Origin: Peribacillus kribbensis DSM 17871
GTDB taxonomy: Bacteria; Bacillota; Bacilli; Bacillales; DSM-1321
DNA length: 64,000 nucleotides
Assembly: GCF_000430765.1 (NCBI RefSeq)
Contig: NZ_KE387237.1
Location: 172,459 to 236,458 of the forward strand
Direction: 5' to 3'
Shown here: in pieces, positions 9,300 to 18,037 of the stretch
How positions within the stretch are numbered: the stretch's first letter is position 1
How the letters are laid out: each line of letters begins with the position of its first letter
Notes under the pieces: generated by a model
Databases searched by the model: none
Seen by the model: the letters and a program-made list of their open reading frames with translations, nothing else
Told to the model about the DNA's origin: nothing
Made by a program: the position numbers and the translations under genes

Positions 9300-10073
9300 A
9301 TGAATATTTATGTATTGCTTAAGAGAACATTTGATACAGAAGAAAAGATTACCCTGTCCGGCGGGAAAATCAATGAAGATGGAGCCGAATTTATCATTAA
9401 TCCATACGATGAGTATGCTGTGGAGGAAGCGATACAGGTACGCGATGCATCAGGCGGTGAGGTAACCGTAGTGACTGTAGGCGGTGAAGAGGCAGAAAAA
9501 CAGCTTCGTACTGCTCTTGCTATGGGAGCTGATAAAGCCATCCTCATTAACATAGAAGACGATGTGGAAAATGGAGACCAATTCACCACCGCAAAAATTT
9601 TAGCGGAGTATTTAAAAGATAAGAATCCCGATTTAATCCTCGCAGGAAATGTTGCTATCGATGGAGGATCCGGACAGGTCGGCCCGCGGGTGGCTGAGCA
9701 GCTGAACATTCCTTATATCACAACCATAACCAAGCTTACAATCGATGGACAAAATGTAAGCGTTGTCCGAGATGTGGAAGGTGATTCTGAAACCATTGAA
9801 ACGTCCCTTCCTCTGCTTGTGACTGCCCAGCAGGGACTGAACGATCCAAGATATCCATCCCTTCCAGGAATCATGAAAGCAAAGAAAAAGCCGCTTGAAG
9901 AGCTTGAGCTGGATGACCTTGATCTAGAGGAAGAGGATGTGGAAGCCAAAACAAAAACCATTGAAATTTTCCTGCCTCCAAAAAAAGAAGCAGGCAAGAT
10001 CCTTCAGGGAGATCTTTCGGATCAGGTAAAAGAACTGGCAGGATTATTACGCTCAGAGGCAAAAGTGATTTAA
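9300..10073 (+). CDS. etfB: Electron transfer flavoprotein, beta subunit
   Basis: EtfB of 257 residues; with EtfA it accepts electrons from acyl-CoA dehydrogenases and passes them toward the quinone pool. The AMP-binding region reads GADKAILINIEDD and ILAGNVAIDGGSGQVGPRVA, and the C-terminal half carries the long Glu/Asp-rich loop typical of Bacillus EtfB. ATG 9300 follows GGAGGT at 9289-9294. ATG 9279 upstream is rejected because the Shine-Dalgarno site would lie inside the coding frame. Confidence 0.95.
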   Translation: MNIYVLLKRTFDTEEKITLSGGKINEDGAEFIINPYDEYAVEEAIQVRDASGGEVTVVTVGGEEAEKQLRTALAMGADKAILINIEDDVENGDQFTTAKILAEYLKDKNPDLILAGNVAIDGGSGQVGPRVAEQLNIPYITTITKLTIDGQNVSVVRDVEGDSETIETSLPLLVTAQQGLNDPRYPSLPGIMKAKKKPLEELELDDLDLEEEDVEAKTKTIEIFLPPKKEAGKILQGDLSDQVKELAGLLRSEAKVI

Positions 10074-10141
10074 TCAAGTGAAGATTAGTCTGTCCTTTTA
10101 AACCATCTGAAAAAGAAACGATCAAGTGGAGGGAATTATAC

Positions 10142-11122
10142 ATGTCTAGAAAAGTACTTGTACTAGGAGAAGTGCGTGACGGTTCATTACGGAATGTATC
10201 ATTTGAAGCAATTGCAGCTGCAAAAACCATTTCGGAAGGAGGCGAAGTTGTCGGGGTTGCACTTGGCAGCGATGTGAGCGGGTTCGGCGAGTCCTTAATT
10301 CAATATGGAGCTGACCGTGTCGTGACAGTCGCACACCCAAGCCTTGCCCAGTATACTTCCGATGGCTTTTCACAAGCCCTTCTTGGAGTCATCGATTCTG
10401 AGAAGCCCGAAGGAATTGTGCTCGGCCATACAGCTCTGGGAAAAGACCTGGCTCCCAGAATTGCCGGGAAGCTGGACTCAGGTTTAGTTTCTGATGTCAC
10501 TTCCCTGGAAGAGACTGGAGGCAACCTGGTCTTCACCCGCCCGATTTACTCAGGTAAAGCATTCGAGAAAAAGATCATTACAGATGGACTTGTTTTCGTG
10601 ACCATACGACCAAACAATATTGACGCCCTTGAAAAAGATGGGGGACGCACAGGGGATATCTCTTCATTAGATGTAGATATCAAGGACCTGCGTACGATTA
10701 TCAAGGATGTGGTCCGCAAGGCAAGTGAGGGTGTGGATTTATCTGAAGCGAAGGTCATCATCGCAGGAGGCCGCGGAGTTAAAAGTGAAGAAGGCTTTGA
10801 ACCGCTAAAAGAGCTTGCAGATGTTTTAGGAGGAGCTGTAGGAGCTTCCCGTGGAGCCTGTGACGCGGATTACTGCGATTATTCCCTGCAGATTGGCCAG
10901 ACAGGAAAAGTCGTCACTCCTGATCTTTATATTGCATGCGGCATATCAGGAGCCATCCAGCATCTTGCCGGTATGTCCAATTCTAAAGTCATCGTGGCCA
11001 TCAATAAAGACCCTGAGGCGAATATCTTTAAGGTAGCAGACTATGGAATTGTCGGAGATCTGTTTGAGGTGGTTCCGCTGTTGACAGAGGAATTCAGAAA
11101 GCTTAAGGTTGGATCGAATTAA
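10142..11122 (+). CDS. etfA: Electron transfer flavoprotein, alpha subunit
   Basis: EtfA of 326 residues, the FAD-binding partner of EtfB. The C-terminal FAD domain is plain from about residue 205, with [25 protein letters not shown] near 233, [20 protein letters not shown] and the ending [19 protein letters not shown]. Start at ATG 10142 after TGGAGGG. It is the last gene of the fatty-acid cluster and ends at a strong terminator. Confidence 0.95.
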   Translation: MSRKVLVLGEVRDGSLRNVSFEAIAAAKTISEGGEVVGVALGSDVSGFGESLIQYGADRVVTVAHPSLAQYTSDGFSQALLGVIDSEKPEGIVLGHTALGKDLAPRIAGKLDSGLVSDVTSLEETGGNLVFTRPIYSGKAFEKKIITDGLVFVTIRPNNIDALEKDGGRTGDISSLDVDIKDLRTIIKDVVRKASEGVDLSEAKVIIAGGRGVKSEEGFEPLKELADVLGGAVGASRGACDADYCDYSLQIGQTGKVVTPDLYIACGISGAIQHLAGMSNSKVIVAINKDPEANIFKVADYGIVGDLFEVVPLLTEEFRKLKVGSN

Positions 11123-11125
11123 AGC

Positions 11126-11164
11126 AAAAAAGCAGCTGGCAGCAAGCCGGGCTGCTTTTTTTTT
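11126..11164 (+). terminator. Rho-independent terminator after etfA
   Basis: AAAAAGCAGC and GCTGCTTTTT arms followed by a run of 9 Ts. The A-rich left side means it can also stop psiE transcripts arriving from the other strand. Confidence 0.9.
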
Positions 11165-11178
11165 CTGGCTGGTACCTC

Positions 11179-11595
11179 CTAGTGCTTTTCCTTCGCCAGA
11201 TTTAACATATAAAAACTGATCACCAGGACCAAAACCGATGAACTGAAAATAAAAGTATTCATCGGACTGTCATGATACACAACAATTAAACGAATCAGTG
11301 CCGTTATGCCAATATAAAGAAAATAACGCATCGGGAAATGATATAGTTCCTTAAAATACTTTACAATTAGGGCGGTTAATTCAAAATACAAAAAGAAAAC
11401 AAGAATCCGCTCGAGAAATTGGTAGTGGTTATGTATGGCAGTTGTCAAAAAGGCATAACGGATAAAATAGATAATCTCTTTACCGAGCAAAAAGCACAGA
11501 ACAATGCCCAGTAAAACCAAGGCAGTATTCAATGCATATTGAAAGATTAATGAAAGCTTTACATGTATTCTCTGTTCTTTTTGGTCCTTTATCAT
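11179..11595 (-). CDS. psiE: PsiE family membrane protein
   Basis: A 138-residue protein with four hydrophobic segments and the PsiE signature YHFPMRYFLYIGITALIRLI near the third. PsiE was named as phosphate-starvation-inducible in E. coli; its biochemical role is unknown. I prefer ATG 11595, since GGAGGG lies 7 bases upstream; an upstream ATG at 11628 would add 11 residues and has no good ribosome site. It is transcribed toward etfA, converging on the shared terminator, and its upstream side abuts the 123-bp repeat array. Confidence 0.82.
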   Translation of the reverse strand: MIKDQKEQRIHVKLSLIFQYALNTALVLLGIVLCFLLGKEIIYFIRYAFLTTAIHNHYQFLERILVFFLYFELTALIVKYFKELYHFPMRYFLYIGITALIRLIVVYHDSPMNTFIFSSSVLVLVISFYMLNLAKEKH

Positions 11596-11728
11596 CCTTT
11601 TGCCCTCCAGTTTTATAATTTTCTCCAAAAATCAGGATGACATTCGGAGATCAGGCTGTTTTCGTAATGTTATTAGGACGAACAAAAATAGGATGGATTT
11701 GAAGCGAAAGCCGCGGGATGCTGGGCGA

Positions 11729-12199
11729 GAGCAAAAACCGGTATAGTGTGAGCAAAAATCCAGGGAGCCCGAGCAAAAACCCTGGATTCTTGAGCAAAAA
11801 ACTGATAAGCCTGAGCAAAATCTGGGCTATGCTGAGCAAACCCAAGGTCGTGAGCAAAAACCGGTAAAGTGTGAGCAAAAATCCAGGGAGTCCGAGCAAA
11901 AAACCCGGGGTCTTGAGCAAAAATCCTCTCAGCCTGAGCAAAATCTCGGCCATGCTGAGCAAACCCAAGGTCGTGAGCAAAAACCGGTATAGTGTGAGCA
12001 AAAATCCAGGGAGTCCGAGCAAAAACCCTGGGGTCTTGAGCAAAAATCCTATCAGCCTGAGCTAAATCTCGGCCATGCTGAGCAAACCAAAGGGCGAGAG
12101 CAAAAACCGGTATAGTGTGAGCAAAAATCCAGGGAGCCCGAGCAAAAACCCTGGGGTCCTGAGCAAAAACCTCATAAGCCCGAGAAATCTGGATAATCC
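11729..12199. repeat. 123-bp higher-order tandem repeat of GAGCAAAAA units
   Basis: Twenty-three consecutive units begin with GAGCAAA or a close variant. Units are 21 bp except every sixth, which is 18 bp, giving a higher-order period of exactly 123 bp (5 x 21 + 18). Copies start at 11729, 11852, 11975 and 12098; the fourth is cut short. Copies are similar but not identical. In each copy unit 2 contains CCAGGG and unit 3 usually contains CCCTGG, so a hairpin is possible. There are no unique spacers and no cas genes, so it is not CRISPR. All unit lengths are multiples of three, which keeps several frames open on both strands. Confidence 0.95.
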
Positions 12200-12410
12200 A
12201 AAATGCTATAAAACCACTATTCACACCAGAGAACCAGCCCTTAAATTTATCTCTCTATTAAAGGTTTAAATGTAAGAGGGGAAGGGAATTATTATTATAT
12301 GACACGCGGCACTGGATGCGGGTGGCTTTTTCCTTTGTTTGGGAATATTATAGATCCTGTCAGGGTACATTACTCCTGAAACAAATTATTAACGCATCTG
12401 CGGTTATTAA

Positions 12411-12419
12411 TGATATACT
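12411..12419 (+). promoter_or_regulatory. Extended -10 element upstream of trxA
   Basis: TGATATACT has the TGn extension and a TATACT hexamer 42 bases before the trxA start. No strong -35 is seen. Confidence 0.45.
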
Positions 12420-12461
12420 GTTGGTCAGTAATTCATTAGGAATATTTAGGAGGATTTAAAG

Positions 12462-12776
12462 ATGGCAATTTCACATGCAACTGATCAAAACTTTACTGAT
12501 GAAACTAGCCAAGGGCTTGTCCTAGCTGATTTCTGGGCACCATGGTGCGGACCTTGTAAGATGATTGCGCCAGTTTTGGAAGAGTTGGATTCTGAAATGG
12601 GTGAAAAAGTTAAGATCGTTAAATTAGATGTTGACGATAATCAAGAGACTGCCGGCAAGTTCGGCGTTATGAGCATCCCTACTTTGATTCTTTTCAAAGA
12701 TGGAGAAGCAGTAGATAAAGTGGTAGGATTCCAGCCTAAAGAAGCACTTGCTGAATTAATCAGCAAACATTCCTAA
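12462..12776 (+). CDS. trxA: Thioredoxin
   Basis: A 104-residue thioredoxin. The active site [11 protein letters not shown] places the redox cysteines at residues 29 and 32; the cis-proline loop [12 protein letters not shown] is also present. It reduces protein disulfides in the cytosol, including ribonucleotide reductase and peroxidases, and is reduced by thioredoxin reductase, which is not in this window. GGAGG (12448-12452) lies ahead of the ATG. Single-gene unit with its own terminator. Confidence 0.97.
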   Translation: MAISHATDQNFTDETSQGLVLADFWAPWCGPCKMIAPVLEELDSEMGEKVKIVKLDVDDNQETAGKFGVMSIPTLILFKDGEAVDKVVGFQPKEALAELISKHS

Positions 12777-12795
12777 TCAGCATAGGACTTATTAT

Positions 12796-12868
12796 TAAAA
12801 AAATCCCTTTTTCCAAACAGCAGCGTGCTGGCAATGCCAGCCAGTTGCCGGAAGAGGGGATTTTTTTT
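12796..12868 (+). terminator. Terminator after trxA
   Basis: AAATCCC...GGGGATTT outer arms with a nested CTGGCaatGCCAG hairpin (12828-12840) and a run of 8 Ts. Confidence 0.85.
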
Positions 12869-12916
12869 ATACTATTAGTATAGTGTTTTTTTATGATTGT
12901 ATGATTTGTGAATGAT

Positions 12917-12941
12917 CCCCGCCTGTTGATGGCGGGTTTTT
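12917..12941 (+). terminator. Second terminator between trxA and uvrC
   Basis: CCCGCC (12918-12923) and GGCGGG (12931-12936), followed by TTTTT. Confidence 0.7.
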
Positions 12942-12990
12942 ATATGCGGCGTTACCAGAGAAACTTACCATAAGAAACGAGGTGACCATA

Positions 12991-14763
12991 TTGAACCAGA
13001 TTATCCAGAATAAATTGGCGCTGCTCCCTGATCAGCCAGGCTGTTATTTGATGAAAGACAGGCAGGGCACCATTATTTACGTAGGAAAAGCGAAAATCCT
13101 GAAGAATAGGGTCCGGTCTTATTTTACCGGTTCCCATGATGGAAAGACGCTGAGGCTTGTACAGGAAATTGAGGACTTTGAATATATTGTCACTTCTTCA
13201 GACATAGAGGCCCTGATATTGGAGCTTAATCTTATTAAGAAGCATGACCCGAAATACAATGTCATGCTGAAGGATGATAAAAGCTATCCGTTCATCAAGC
13301 TTACATCAGAGCGGCATCCCCGCCTGATCACCACACGTATGGTAAAAAAGGATAAAGGTAAATACTTCGGACCGTACCCAAACGTTTTTGCGGCAAATGA
13401 AACGAAGAAGCTGCTGGACCGGCTGTATCCTCTGAGAAAATGTTCTACGCTCCCTGACAGGGTCTGTTTATATTATCATCTGGGACAGTGCCTTGCTCCC
13501 TGTGTGAATGACATCCAGGAACAGGAGTATAAAAAGATTACCGAAGAGATTACCCGTTTTCTTAACGGCGGCTATAAGGAAATCAAAAAAGAGCTTACTG
13601 AGAAAATGACAGATGCTGCCGAGGAACTGGATTTTGAACGGGCAAAAGAATACCGAGATAAAATTGCCCATATTGAAACCACCATGGAAAAGCAAAAGAT
13701 GGCTCTGAATGATTTCACGGACAGAGATATCTTCGGTTATGCCTATGATAAGGGCTGGATGTGTGTTCAGGTCTTTTTTGTCAGACAGGGTAAGCTCATT
13801 GAACGCGAAGTTTCCATGTTTCCTCTTTATAATGATCCGGACGATGAATTCCTGACGTATTTGGGACAGTTTTATTCCAAGGTCAACCACTTTAAGCCAA
13901 AAGAAATTTTGCTGCCTGATTCTGTGAATACAGAAATGGCTGAGGCGCTATTGGAAGTGAAAATTCTCCAGCCTCAAAGGGGATCGAAAAAAGATCTGTT
14001 AAAACTGGCAAATAAAAACGCGAAAATTGCCCTTACAGAAAAATTCGCATTGGTGGAAAAGGATGAAGAACGGACGATCAAAGCGATAGAAAGCCTGGGA
14101 GAACAGCTCGGCATTTATACTCCGCACCGGATCGAGGCGTTCGACAATTCCAATATCCAAGGTACCAATCCTGTTTCGGCCTTGGTGGTCTTTATTGATG
14201 GAAAGGCAGAAAAAAAGGAATACCGAAAATATAAAATCAAATCAGTCCAGGGACCGGATGACTATGAATCGATGAGAGAGGTAGTCAGGAGAAGATATTC
14301 GAGAGTCTTAAAAGAGCAGCTGCCGCTCCCGGATTTAATCATCATCGATGGAGGCAAAGGGCATGTTGAAGGAGTAAGGGATGTCCTGGAGAATGAACTG
14401 GGGCTGGAGATTCCTCTAGCGGGACTGGTGAAGGATGACAAGCACAGGACCTCTCAATTGATGATCGGCAGCCCGCTTGAAATAGTTCCGCTGGAGAAGA
14501 ACAGCCAGGAATTTTATCTGCTGCAGAGGATCCAGGATGAAGTCCACCGCTTTGCCATTACCTTCCACAGGCAGCTGAGGGGGAAAAATGCTTTCCAATC
14601 GCTGCTCGATGAAATACAGGGCATCGGGGAGAAACGGAAGAAGCTGCTTTTAAAGCAATTCGGGTCTGTTAAGAAAATGAAAGAAGCCTCAGTGGAAGAG
14701 TTCATAAATATTGGGATCCCCAAAAATGTAGCTGAAGAAATTTATAAAAAATTAAAAGACTAG
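12991..14763 (+). CDS. uvrC: Excinuclease ABC subunit C
   Basis: UvrC of 590 residues, which makes both incisions in nucleotide-excision repair after UvrA and UvrB load on damage. A GIY-YIG nuclease domain is at the N terminus ([20 protein letters not shown]), a UVR motif near residue 195-230 binds UvrB, an RNase H-like nuclease region begins near 375 ([20 protein letters not shown]), and helix-hairpin-helix motifs lie at the end ([20 protein letters not shown]). TTG 12991 is preferred over GTG 12982 because GAGGTG at 12979-12984 is the ribosome site. Confidence 0.95.
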   Translation: MNQIIQNKLALLPDQPGCYLMKDRQGTIIYVGKAKILKNRVRSYFTGSHDGKTLRLVQEIEDFEYIVTSSDIEALILELNLIKKHDPKYNVMLKDDKSYPFIKLTSERHPRLITTRMVKKDKGKYFGPYPNVFAANETKKLLDRLYPLRKCSTLPDRVCLYYHLGQCLAPCVNDIQEQEYKKITEEITRFLNGGYKEIKKELTEKMTDAAEELDFERAKEYRDKIAHIETTMEKQKMALNDFTDRDIFGYAYDKGWMCVQVFFVRQGKLIEREVSMFPLYNDPDDEFLTYLGQFYSKVNHFKPKEILLPDSVNTEMAEALLEVKILQPQRGSKKDLLKLANKNAKIALTEKFALVEKDEERTIKAIESLGEQLGIYTPHRIEAFDNSNIQGTNPVSALVVFIDGKAEKKEYRKYKIKSVQGPDDYESMREVVRRRYSRVLKEQLPLPDLIIIDGGKGHVEGVRDVLENELGLEIPLAGLVKDDKHRTSQLMIGSPLEIVPLEKNSQEFYLLQRIQDEVHRFAITFHRQLRGKNAFQSLLDEIQGIGEKRKKLLLKQFGSVKKMKEASVEEFINIGIPKNVAEEIYKKLKD

Positions 14764-14765
14764 CA

Positions 14766-14794
14766 TTGTTGATTATAGAGAATTGTGGTATAAT
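14766..14794 (+). promoter_or_regulatory. SigA promoter of the lysC leader
   Basis: TTGTTG (14766-14771), 17 bases, TATAAT (14789-14794) with a TGG extension. Transcription would begin near 14801, about 30 bases before the riboswitch. Confidence 0.8.
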
Positions 14795-14829
14795 CACTAA
14801 TATTCAAATTACTTTATTAAATTAAAGTG

Positions 14830-15000
14830 ATGATAGAGGTGCGATTTTCAATAGTAGAGGTCTGGAGAAGTGTGAGCTTCAGAGAAGGATCTTGAAAGGG
14901 AGTGTCGCCGAAGCGGAAGCAGGCTCATACCTGTTTTAGCTGGTCCTGCATTGAAGAAGTGCAGGATTGTCAAGATTTTATCTTGGAGAGCTATCTCACT
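14830..15000 (+). ncRNA. Lysine riboswitch (L-box)
   Basis: The conserved L-box elements appear in order: AGAGGTGCG (14835-14843), an AGTA element soon after, GGGAGTGTCGCCGAAGCG near 14898-14915, and GGAGAGCTATCTCA closing the P1 side. Lysine binding is expected to favour the terminator at 15036-15066 and so switch off lysC. The position directly before an aspartokinase gene supports the assignment. Confidence 0.93.
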
Positions 15001-15035
15001 GTGTTTACGTATTATTTTTTTAGTACGTCCTTCAC

Positions 15036-15066
15036 AGGCAATGAGATAATTCTCATTGCCTTTTTT
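15036..15066 (+). terminator. Riboswitch-controlled terminator of lysC
   Basis: AGGCAATGAGA (15036-15046) and TCTCATTGCCT (15051-15061) form a perfect stem followed by Ts. It is the expression platform of the L-box. Confidence 0.9.
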
Positions 15067-15139
15067 GTATTCTCTTCATAGCATACAGAATGAAGGTTAA
15101 ACGGTGGAAGCTTTCACGAAATCAACAGGAGGGTTCAAA

Positions 15140-16372
15140 TTGGGGAGAATCGTGCAAAAGTTCGGAGGCACTTCCGTAGGGACTGTCGAAAAAATTAAAA
15201 ATGCTGCGGATCGTGTTCTGGAAGAAGTGAATCAAGGCAATGAAGTGGTAGTTGTTGTTTCAGCTATGGGGAAGACGACCGATCATTTAGTGGATATGGC
15301 CAGAGAAATTTCTCCCTATCCGAATAAAAGAGAAATGGATATGCTTCTCACCACAGGGGAGCAGATTACGATTTCCCTGCTTTCCATGGAATTAAATGAA
15401 AGAGGACATAATACGGTATCGCTGACCGGCTGGCAGGCTGGAATCCAGACAGAAGGAGTCTTTGGCAATGCCAGGATCACCGATATTGAAACCGATAAAA
15501 TAGACAAGCTCTTATCTTCAGGGAATATTGTCGTTGTGGCAGGATTCCAGGGAGTATCCGGTGGTGAGATTACGACTCTCGGCAGGGGCGGTTCTGACAC
15601 GACTGCCGTGGCTCTTGCCGCTGCCCTTCATGCGGATAAATGCGATATCTATACAGATGTGACCGGAGTATACACAACAGATCCAAGATATGTGAATTCA
15701 GCAAGGAAATTAAAGTCTGTTTCGTATGATGAAATGCTGGAGCTTGCCAATTTGGGAGCTGGAGTCCTGCATCCGCGCGCTGTTGAATTTGCAAAAAATT
15801 ATAAGATGCCGCTTGAGGTGCGTTCCAGCACCGAAAAAGAGAACGGAACCATCATCGAGGAGGAAATTTCAATGGAACAAAATCTGGTCGTAAGAGGAAT
15901 CGCATTCGAGGACAATATTACAAGGATCTCTGTATTTGGCCTGCCACTTACAGGAGGAGGGATTTCTTCCATTTTCACTGCTCTCGCTGACAGCCATATT
16001 AATGTGGACATCATCATCCAAAGTGTGACAGGTGAAAATGAAACGAATCTTTCATTTTCAGTAAAAACAGAGGATGTAAAAGAAACATTGGAGGTTCTGG
16101 AAGCCAACCGCGATAAAATCCGCTTTGCCAGGATCGAGACTGAAAGCGACCTTGCCAAGGTCTCCATTGTCGGCTCAGGCATGGTATCAAATCCTGGTGT
16201 TGCCGCCCAGATGTTCGAAGTCCTTTCTTCAAACTCTATCAGCATCAAAATGGTCAGCACATCCGAGATCAAGGTATCCACTGTCGTGTCCCACAGCCAT
16301 ATGCTGAAGGCGGTAAATGCCCTTCATGATGCCTTTGACTTATCTGATGCCCTGGCGATTAAAAATAATTGA
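15140..16372 (+). CDS. lysC: Aspartokinase, lysine-sensitive type
   Basis: Aspartate kinase of 410 residues, the first step of the lysine, threonine, methionine and diaminopimelate pathway. KFGGTSVG opens the kinase domain, [16 protein letters not shown] and TDPR follow, and two ACT domains fill the C-terminal 160 residues. TTG 15140 is chosen because AGGAGGG lies at 15127-15133; a start further upstream would put that site inside the gene. An internal Shine-Dalgarno and ATG at 15872 suggest a separate beta subunit, as in B. subtilis aspartokinase II. Confidence 0.93.
   Translation: MGRIVQKFGGTSVGTVEKIKNAADRVLEEVNQGNEVVVVVSAMGKTTDHLVDMAREISPYPNKREMDMLLTTGEQITISLLSMELNERGHNTVSLTGWQAGIQTEGVFGNARITDIETDKIDKLLSSGNIVVVAGFQGVSGGEITTLGRGGSDTTAVALAAALHADKCDIYTDVTGVYTTDPRYVNSARKLKSVSYDEMLELANLGAGVLHPRAVEFAKNYKMPLEVRSSTEKENGTIIEEEISMEQNLVVRGIAFEDNITRISVFGLPLTGGGISSIFTALADSHINVDIIIQSVTGENETNLSFSVKTEDVKETLEVLEANRDKIRFARIETESDLAKVSIVGSGMVSNPGVAAQMFEVLSSNSISIKMVSTSEIKVSTVVSHSHMLKAVNALHDAFDLSDALAIKNN
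15872..16372 (+). CDS. Probable aspartokinase beta subunit from internal start
   Basis: GAGGAGGA at 15857-15864 lies 7 bases before an in-frame ATG at 15872, giving a 166-residue product that contains only the two ACT regulatory domains. In B. subtilis the lysC gene encodes alpha and beta subunits in exactly this in-phase overlapping way. Residue Met245 of the long form is the start of the short form. This is inferred from the site and the family precedent. Confidence 0.65.
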   Translation: MEQNLVVRGIAFEDNITRISVFGLPLTGGGISSIFTALADSHINVDIIIQSVTGENETNLSFSVKTEDVKETLEVLEANRDKIRFARIETESDLAKVSIVGSGMVSNPGVAAQMFEVLSSNSISIKMVSTSEIKVSTVVSHSHMLKAVNALHDAFDLSDALAIKNN

Positions 16373-16380
16373 TTTACATG

Positions 16381-16416
16381 AGAGAATGAAGTCTGTTGAT
16401 TTCATTCTCTTTTTTT
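16381..16416 (+). terminator. Rho-independent terminator of lysC
   Basis: AGAGAATGAA (16381-16390) and TTCATTCTCT (16401-16410), then a T-run. Confidence 0.9.
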
Positions 16417-16433
16417 GTTAAATCCAAATAAAG

Positions 16434-16465
16434 AAGAGGCTTGCGCTGGGCAGCCTCTTTTTCAG
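16434..16465 (-). terminator. Hairpin at the 3' end of yslB
   Basis: AGAGGCT and AGCCTCT arms with A-rich sequence on one side and TTTTT on the other; it can serve the converging lysC and yslB units. Confidence 0.6.
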
Positions 16466-16476
16466 TATGATATATT

Positions 16477-16989
16477 TCAGCCGATTACATCCTTCAGATC
16501 CCACTTCACGATGAGAGAGACTTTTTTGGATCGCTTTTTTCTTTCTTCCACCGCTTCGGAAGACACCCTTTTTTGATATTGGAACTGCTGAGCCAAAAAT
16601 CCGGCTTCCAGCTGGAAGTGGCAGTCGGTATTGATGGACAGGCGCCTTAAGACCGGCTCACCCGACAATTCGAATAAAGATTCATCTCTTGACAGTTTGA
16701 TTTGTTCCAGGCTGCCCCAGCCTGCATTCCGAAAAAATTCACATATTTCCTCTACAGAGTTTAAAGGGAATTTTCTTGCCAGCTGTTTTCCGCCCCAATA
16801 GAGGAGCTGGGGGGCGTCCTGGCCCAATATTTCATTTAAAAGATATTCACGTATCAAATCGTATCCGAAAACCGGGAGCTGCTCTATCCCGGACTGACTC
16901 TCATTCCTGGTGTCATGTCCATCCAATTCATCAAGGTTCTGTTCGGTGGTGTGATCAATGGTTGTTTCGCTTAATGTTTCTTTGCCCAA
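16477..16989 (-). CDS. yslB: DUF2507 protein YslB
   Basis: A 170-residue protein with the DUF2507 core (VFGYDLIREYLLNEILGQ, LLYWGGKQLARKF, FFRNAGWGSLEQ), preceded by about 38 variable residues rich in Thr, Asp and Glu. Function is unknown. The fold resembles small-molecule binding V4R-like domains, but I cannot show that here. TTG start at 16989 after GAGGGGAG. Its place between lysC and sdhC on the opposite strand matches B. subtilis yslB. Confidence 0.85.
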   Translation of the reverse strand: MGKETLSETTIDHTTEQNLDELDGHDTRNESQSGIEQLPVFGYDLIREYLLNEILGQDAPQLLYWGGKQLARKFPLNSVEEICEFFRNAGWGSLEQIKLSRDESLFELSGEPVLRRLSINTDCHFQLEAGFLAQQFQYQKRVSSEAVEERKKRSKKVSLIVKWDLKDVIG

Positions 16990-17195
16990 AATTCTCCCCT
17001 CTTTCTCTTAATCTATTATATACGATATTTTTCCGTTATAAAGTCTTGACCAAACTTCAAGTTGAATTTTTGTTTGCTATTTTGAAATAGTAACACAATT
17101 AAAGGGAATTCCTGAGAATGGGAGTATGAGAATTTAAATGTTTGAAATTTTATAAAAAATTTTTATATTTGGCAAGTTTTTGTGTATCCGTTTTC

Positions 17196-17224
17196 TTGAC
17201 GCTAAATGGTGGGAGGAGTAAAAT
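17196..17224 (+). promoter_or_regulatory. SigA promoter of sdhCAB
   Basis: TTGACG (17196-17201), a 17-base spacer and TAAAAT (17219-17224). This gives a leader of about 120 bases before sdhC. Confidence 0.75.
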
Positions 17225-17349
17225 GAACATGTTAATAAGATGTTACAAAACAATGATAATTGTAGTTTTGTAGCGAATATCCTATTAAAATGGGATATAT
17301 TCACATTTTGTGCATGCACAGCCAAATCTCAAGGGGGTATTACAAGCTT

Positions 17350-17958
17350 ATGGCAGGAAATCGGGAGTTTGCCAATCGAAGGCTGCATTCGTTACTGGGG
17401 GTTATTCCACTAGGTATCTTCGTTATTCAGCATTTAGTGGTGAACCACTATGCAACCAACGGAGTCGAGTCGTTTAATAAAGCGGCGAATTTTATGGGAG
17501 GACTTCCATTCAGGATTTTTCTCGAGACATTCATCATTTTTCTTCCTTTAGCTTACCATGCAATTTATGGAATTTACATAGCGTTTACAGCTAAGAATAA
17601 TGTTGGCCGTTACAGCTATTTCCGTAACTGGATGTTCATGCTTCAGCGTCTGACTGGCATCATCACGCTGATCTTCGTGGCCTGGCATCTATGGGAAACC
17701 AGAATTGCTGCTGCAAGAGGCAGTGACGTGAACTTCGATATGATGTCCAATATTCTTGATAATCCGTTTATGGTCGCTTTCTATATCATTGGGATTGTAT
17801 CGACAACTTTCCATTTTGCGAACGGTTTATGGTCTTTTGCAGTAACATGGGGATTAACTATATCACCGCGTGCTCAAAGAATCACAACCTATGTAACAAT
17901 GGTCATTTTCGTAGCCCTTTCTTATGTAGGCATCAGCGCGATCCTGGCATTTGTTTAA
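17350..17958 (+). CDS. sdhC: Succinate dehydrogenase cytochrome b558 subunit
   Basis: SdhC of 202 residues, the five-helix membrane anchor that carries two haems and passes electrons to menaquinone. Hydrophobic segments and histidines in VIQHLVVNHY, LAYHAIYGIYI, AWHLWETR and FHFANGLWSF fit the B. subtilis-type b558 anchor, whose haem ligands are histidines in these helices. ATG 17350 (MAGNREFANRRLHSLLG) is preferred: it follows AAGGGGG and matches family starts. Confidence 0.94.
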   Translation: MAGNREFANRRLHSLLGVIPLGIFVIQHLVVNHYATNGVESFNKAANFMGGLPFRIFLETFIIFLPLAYHAIYGIYIAFTAKNNVGRYSYFRNWMFMLQRLTGIITLIFVAWHLWETRIAAARGSDVNFDMMSNILDNPFMVAFYIIGIVSTTFHFANGLWSFAVTWGLTISPRAQRITTYVTMVIFVALSYVGISAILAFV

Positions 17959-18037
17959 GAGATTCGCAGTTCGAGAGAATATCGCGCAGGTCATTTTACT
18001 AGCATGCCTGCTTGAACCTTGAAAAGGAGTGACAGAC

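Noticed and set aside
11729-12199. CRISPR array
   Set aside because: The units are contiguous and related to each other, there are no unique spacers of constant length, and no cas genes are in the window.
11651-12269. Open frames through the 123-bp array on both strands
   Set aside because: They follow from unit lengths divisible by three; none has a convincing ribosome site or a start outside the repeat. Reported only as a finding.
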